Shown here piece after piece: positions 15,368-15,428 of a DNA stretch of 15,428 nt. Origin of the DNA: Sutterella sp. Lineage in GTDB: Bacteria; Pseudomonadota; Gammaproteobacteria; Burkholderiales; Burkholderiaceae_F. Location: positions 1 through 15,428 of the forward strand of contig JAHHRF010000041.1 of the NCBI GenBank assembly GCA_020025955.1, read 5' to 3'. The stretch's first letter is position 1; each line of letters opens with the position of its first letter. Position numbers and translations under genes: made by a program. The notes beneath the pieces are model-generated. The model was not told where the DNA came from. It was given only the letters and a program-made list of their open reading frames with translations, and ran no database searches.

Positions 15368-15428
15368 CTTCACGAGGCCAGTTTTCGCCTCCCCTTGCGG
15401 GAAGACCATCACCGAAGAAACGAAAAGG

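Larger units (their letters stand above)
14951..15428 (-). other. Gene-free region upstream of rpoD
   Basis: These 478 bases hold no recognisable protein gene. They contain a leader hairpin close to rpoD (14990-15007), a terminator-like structure (15116-15155), two overlapping hairpins (15242-15259 and 15258-15287) and a possible promoter (15338-15367). Two short minus-strand frames are open from the window edge, ending near 15341 and 15250; either could be the tail of a gene to the right, but neither resembles DnaG or anything else I know. I could not pick out a convincing rpoD promoter close to the gene. Confidence 0.55.

Overview
The window looks like chromosomal housekeeping DNA from a betaproteobacterium. 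The long, acid-rich RpoD, the E. coli-like ugpB-A-E-C set, QueH, YggS and the codon usage would suit the Burkholderiales, perhaps a Sutterella-like gut lineage; that placement is inferred from protein resemblance only. I see no prophage, insertion sequence, CRISPR array or defence island.

All complete genes lie on the minus strand, so transcription runs from high to low coordinates. From the right edge: a 478-base gene-free stretch with several hairpins and a promoter/terminator pair that could mark a small RNA; rpoD (primary sigma factor); a tRNA with a CAU anticodon, best read as tRNA-Ile2; a RhlE-type DEAD-box RNA helicase; queH (last step of queuosine synthesis); a DUF401 membrane transporter; gltX (glutamyl-tRNA synthetase); a YggS-type PLP homeostasis protein; the ugpB-ugpA-ugpE-ugpC operon for sn-glycerol-3-phosphate uptake; and a sodium:solute symporter-family permease. 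At the left edge the last 29 codons of a plus-strand gene converge on the symporter.

Most genes are single units closed by good intrinsic terminators (after rpoD, rhlE, gltX and yggS). Four products act in transcription or translation and RNA metabolism (RpoD, tRNA-Ile2, RhlE, GltX), and QueH modifies tRNA. The left half is transport: the ugp ABC importer has its own candidate promoter and a structured leader, an unusually long hairpin-bearing gap after the binding-protein gene, and downstream a symporter whose leader has attenuator-like complementary segments.

The most interesting signals are in the non-coding DNA: the possible small RNA upstream of rpoD, the attenuator-like leader of the symporter, the structured ugpB leader and the structured ugpB-ugpA spacer. 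All are inferences from inverted repeats and motif matches read by eye, with no folding or database search.
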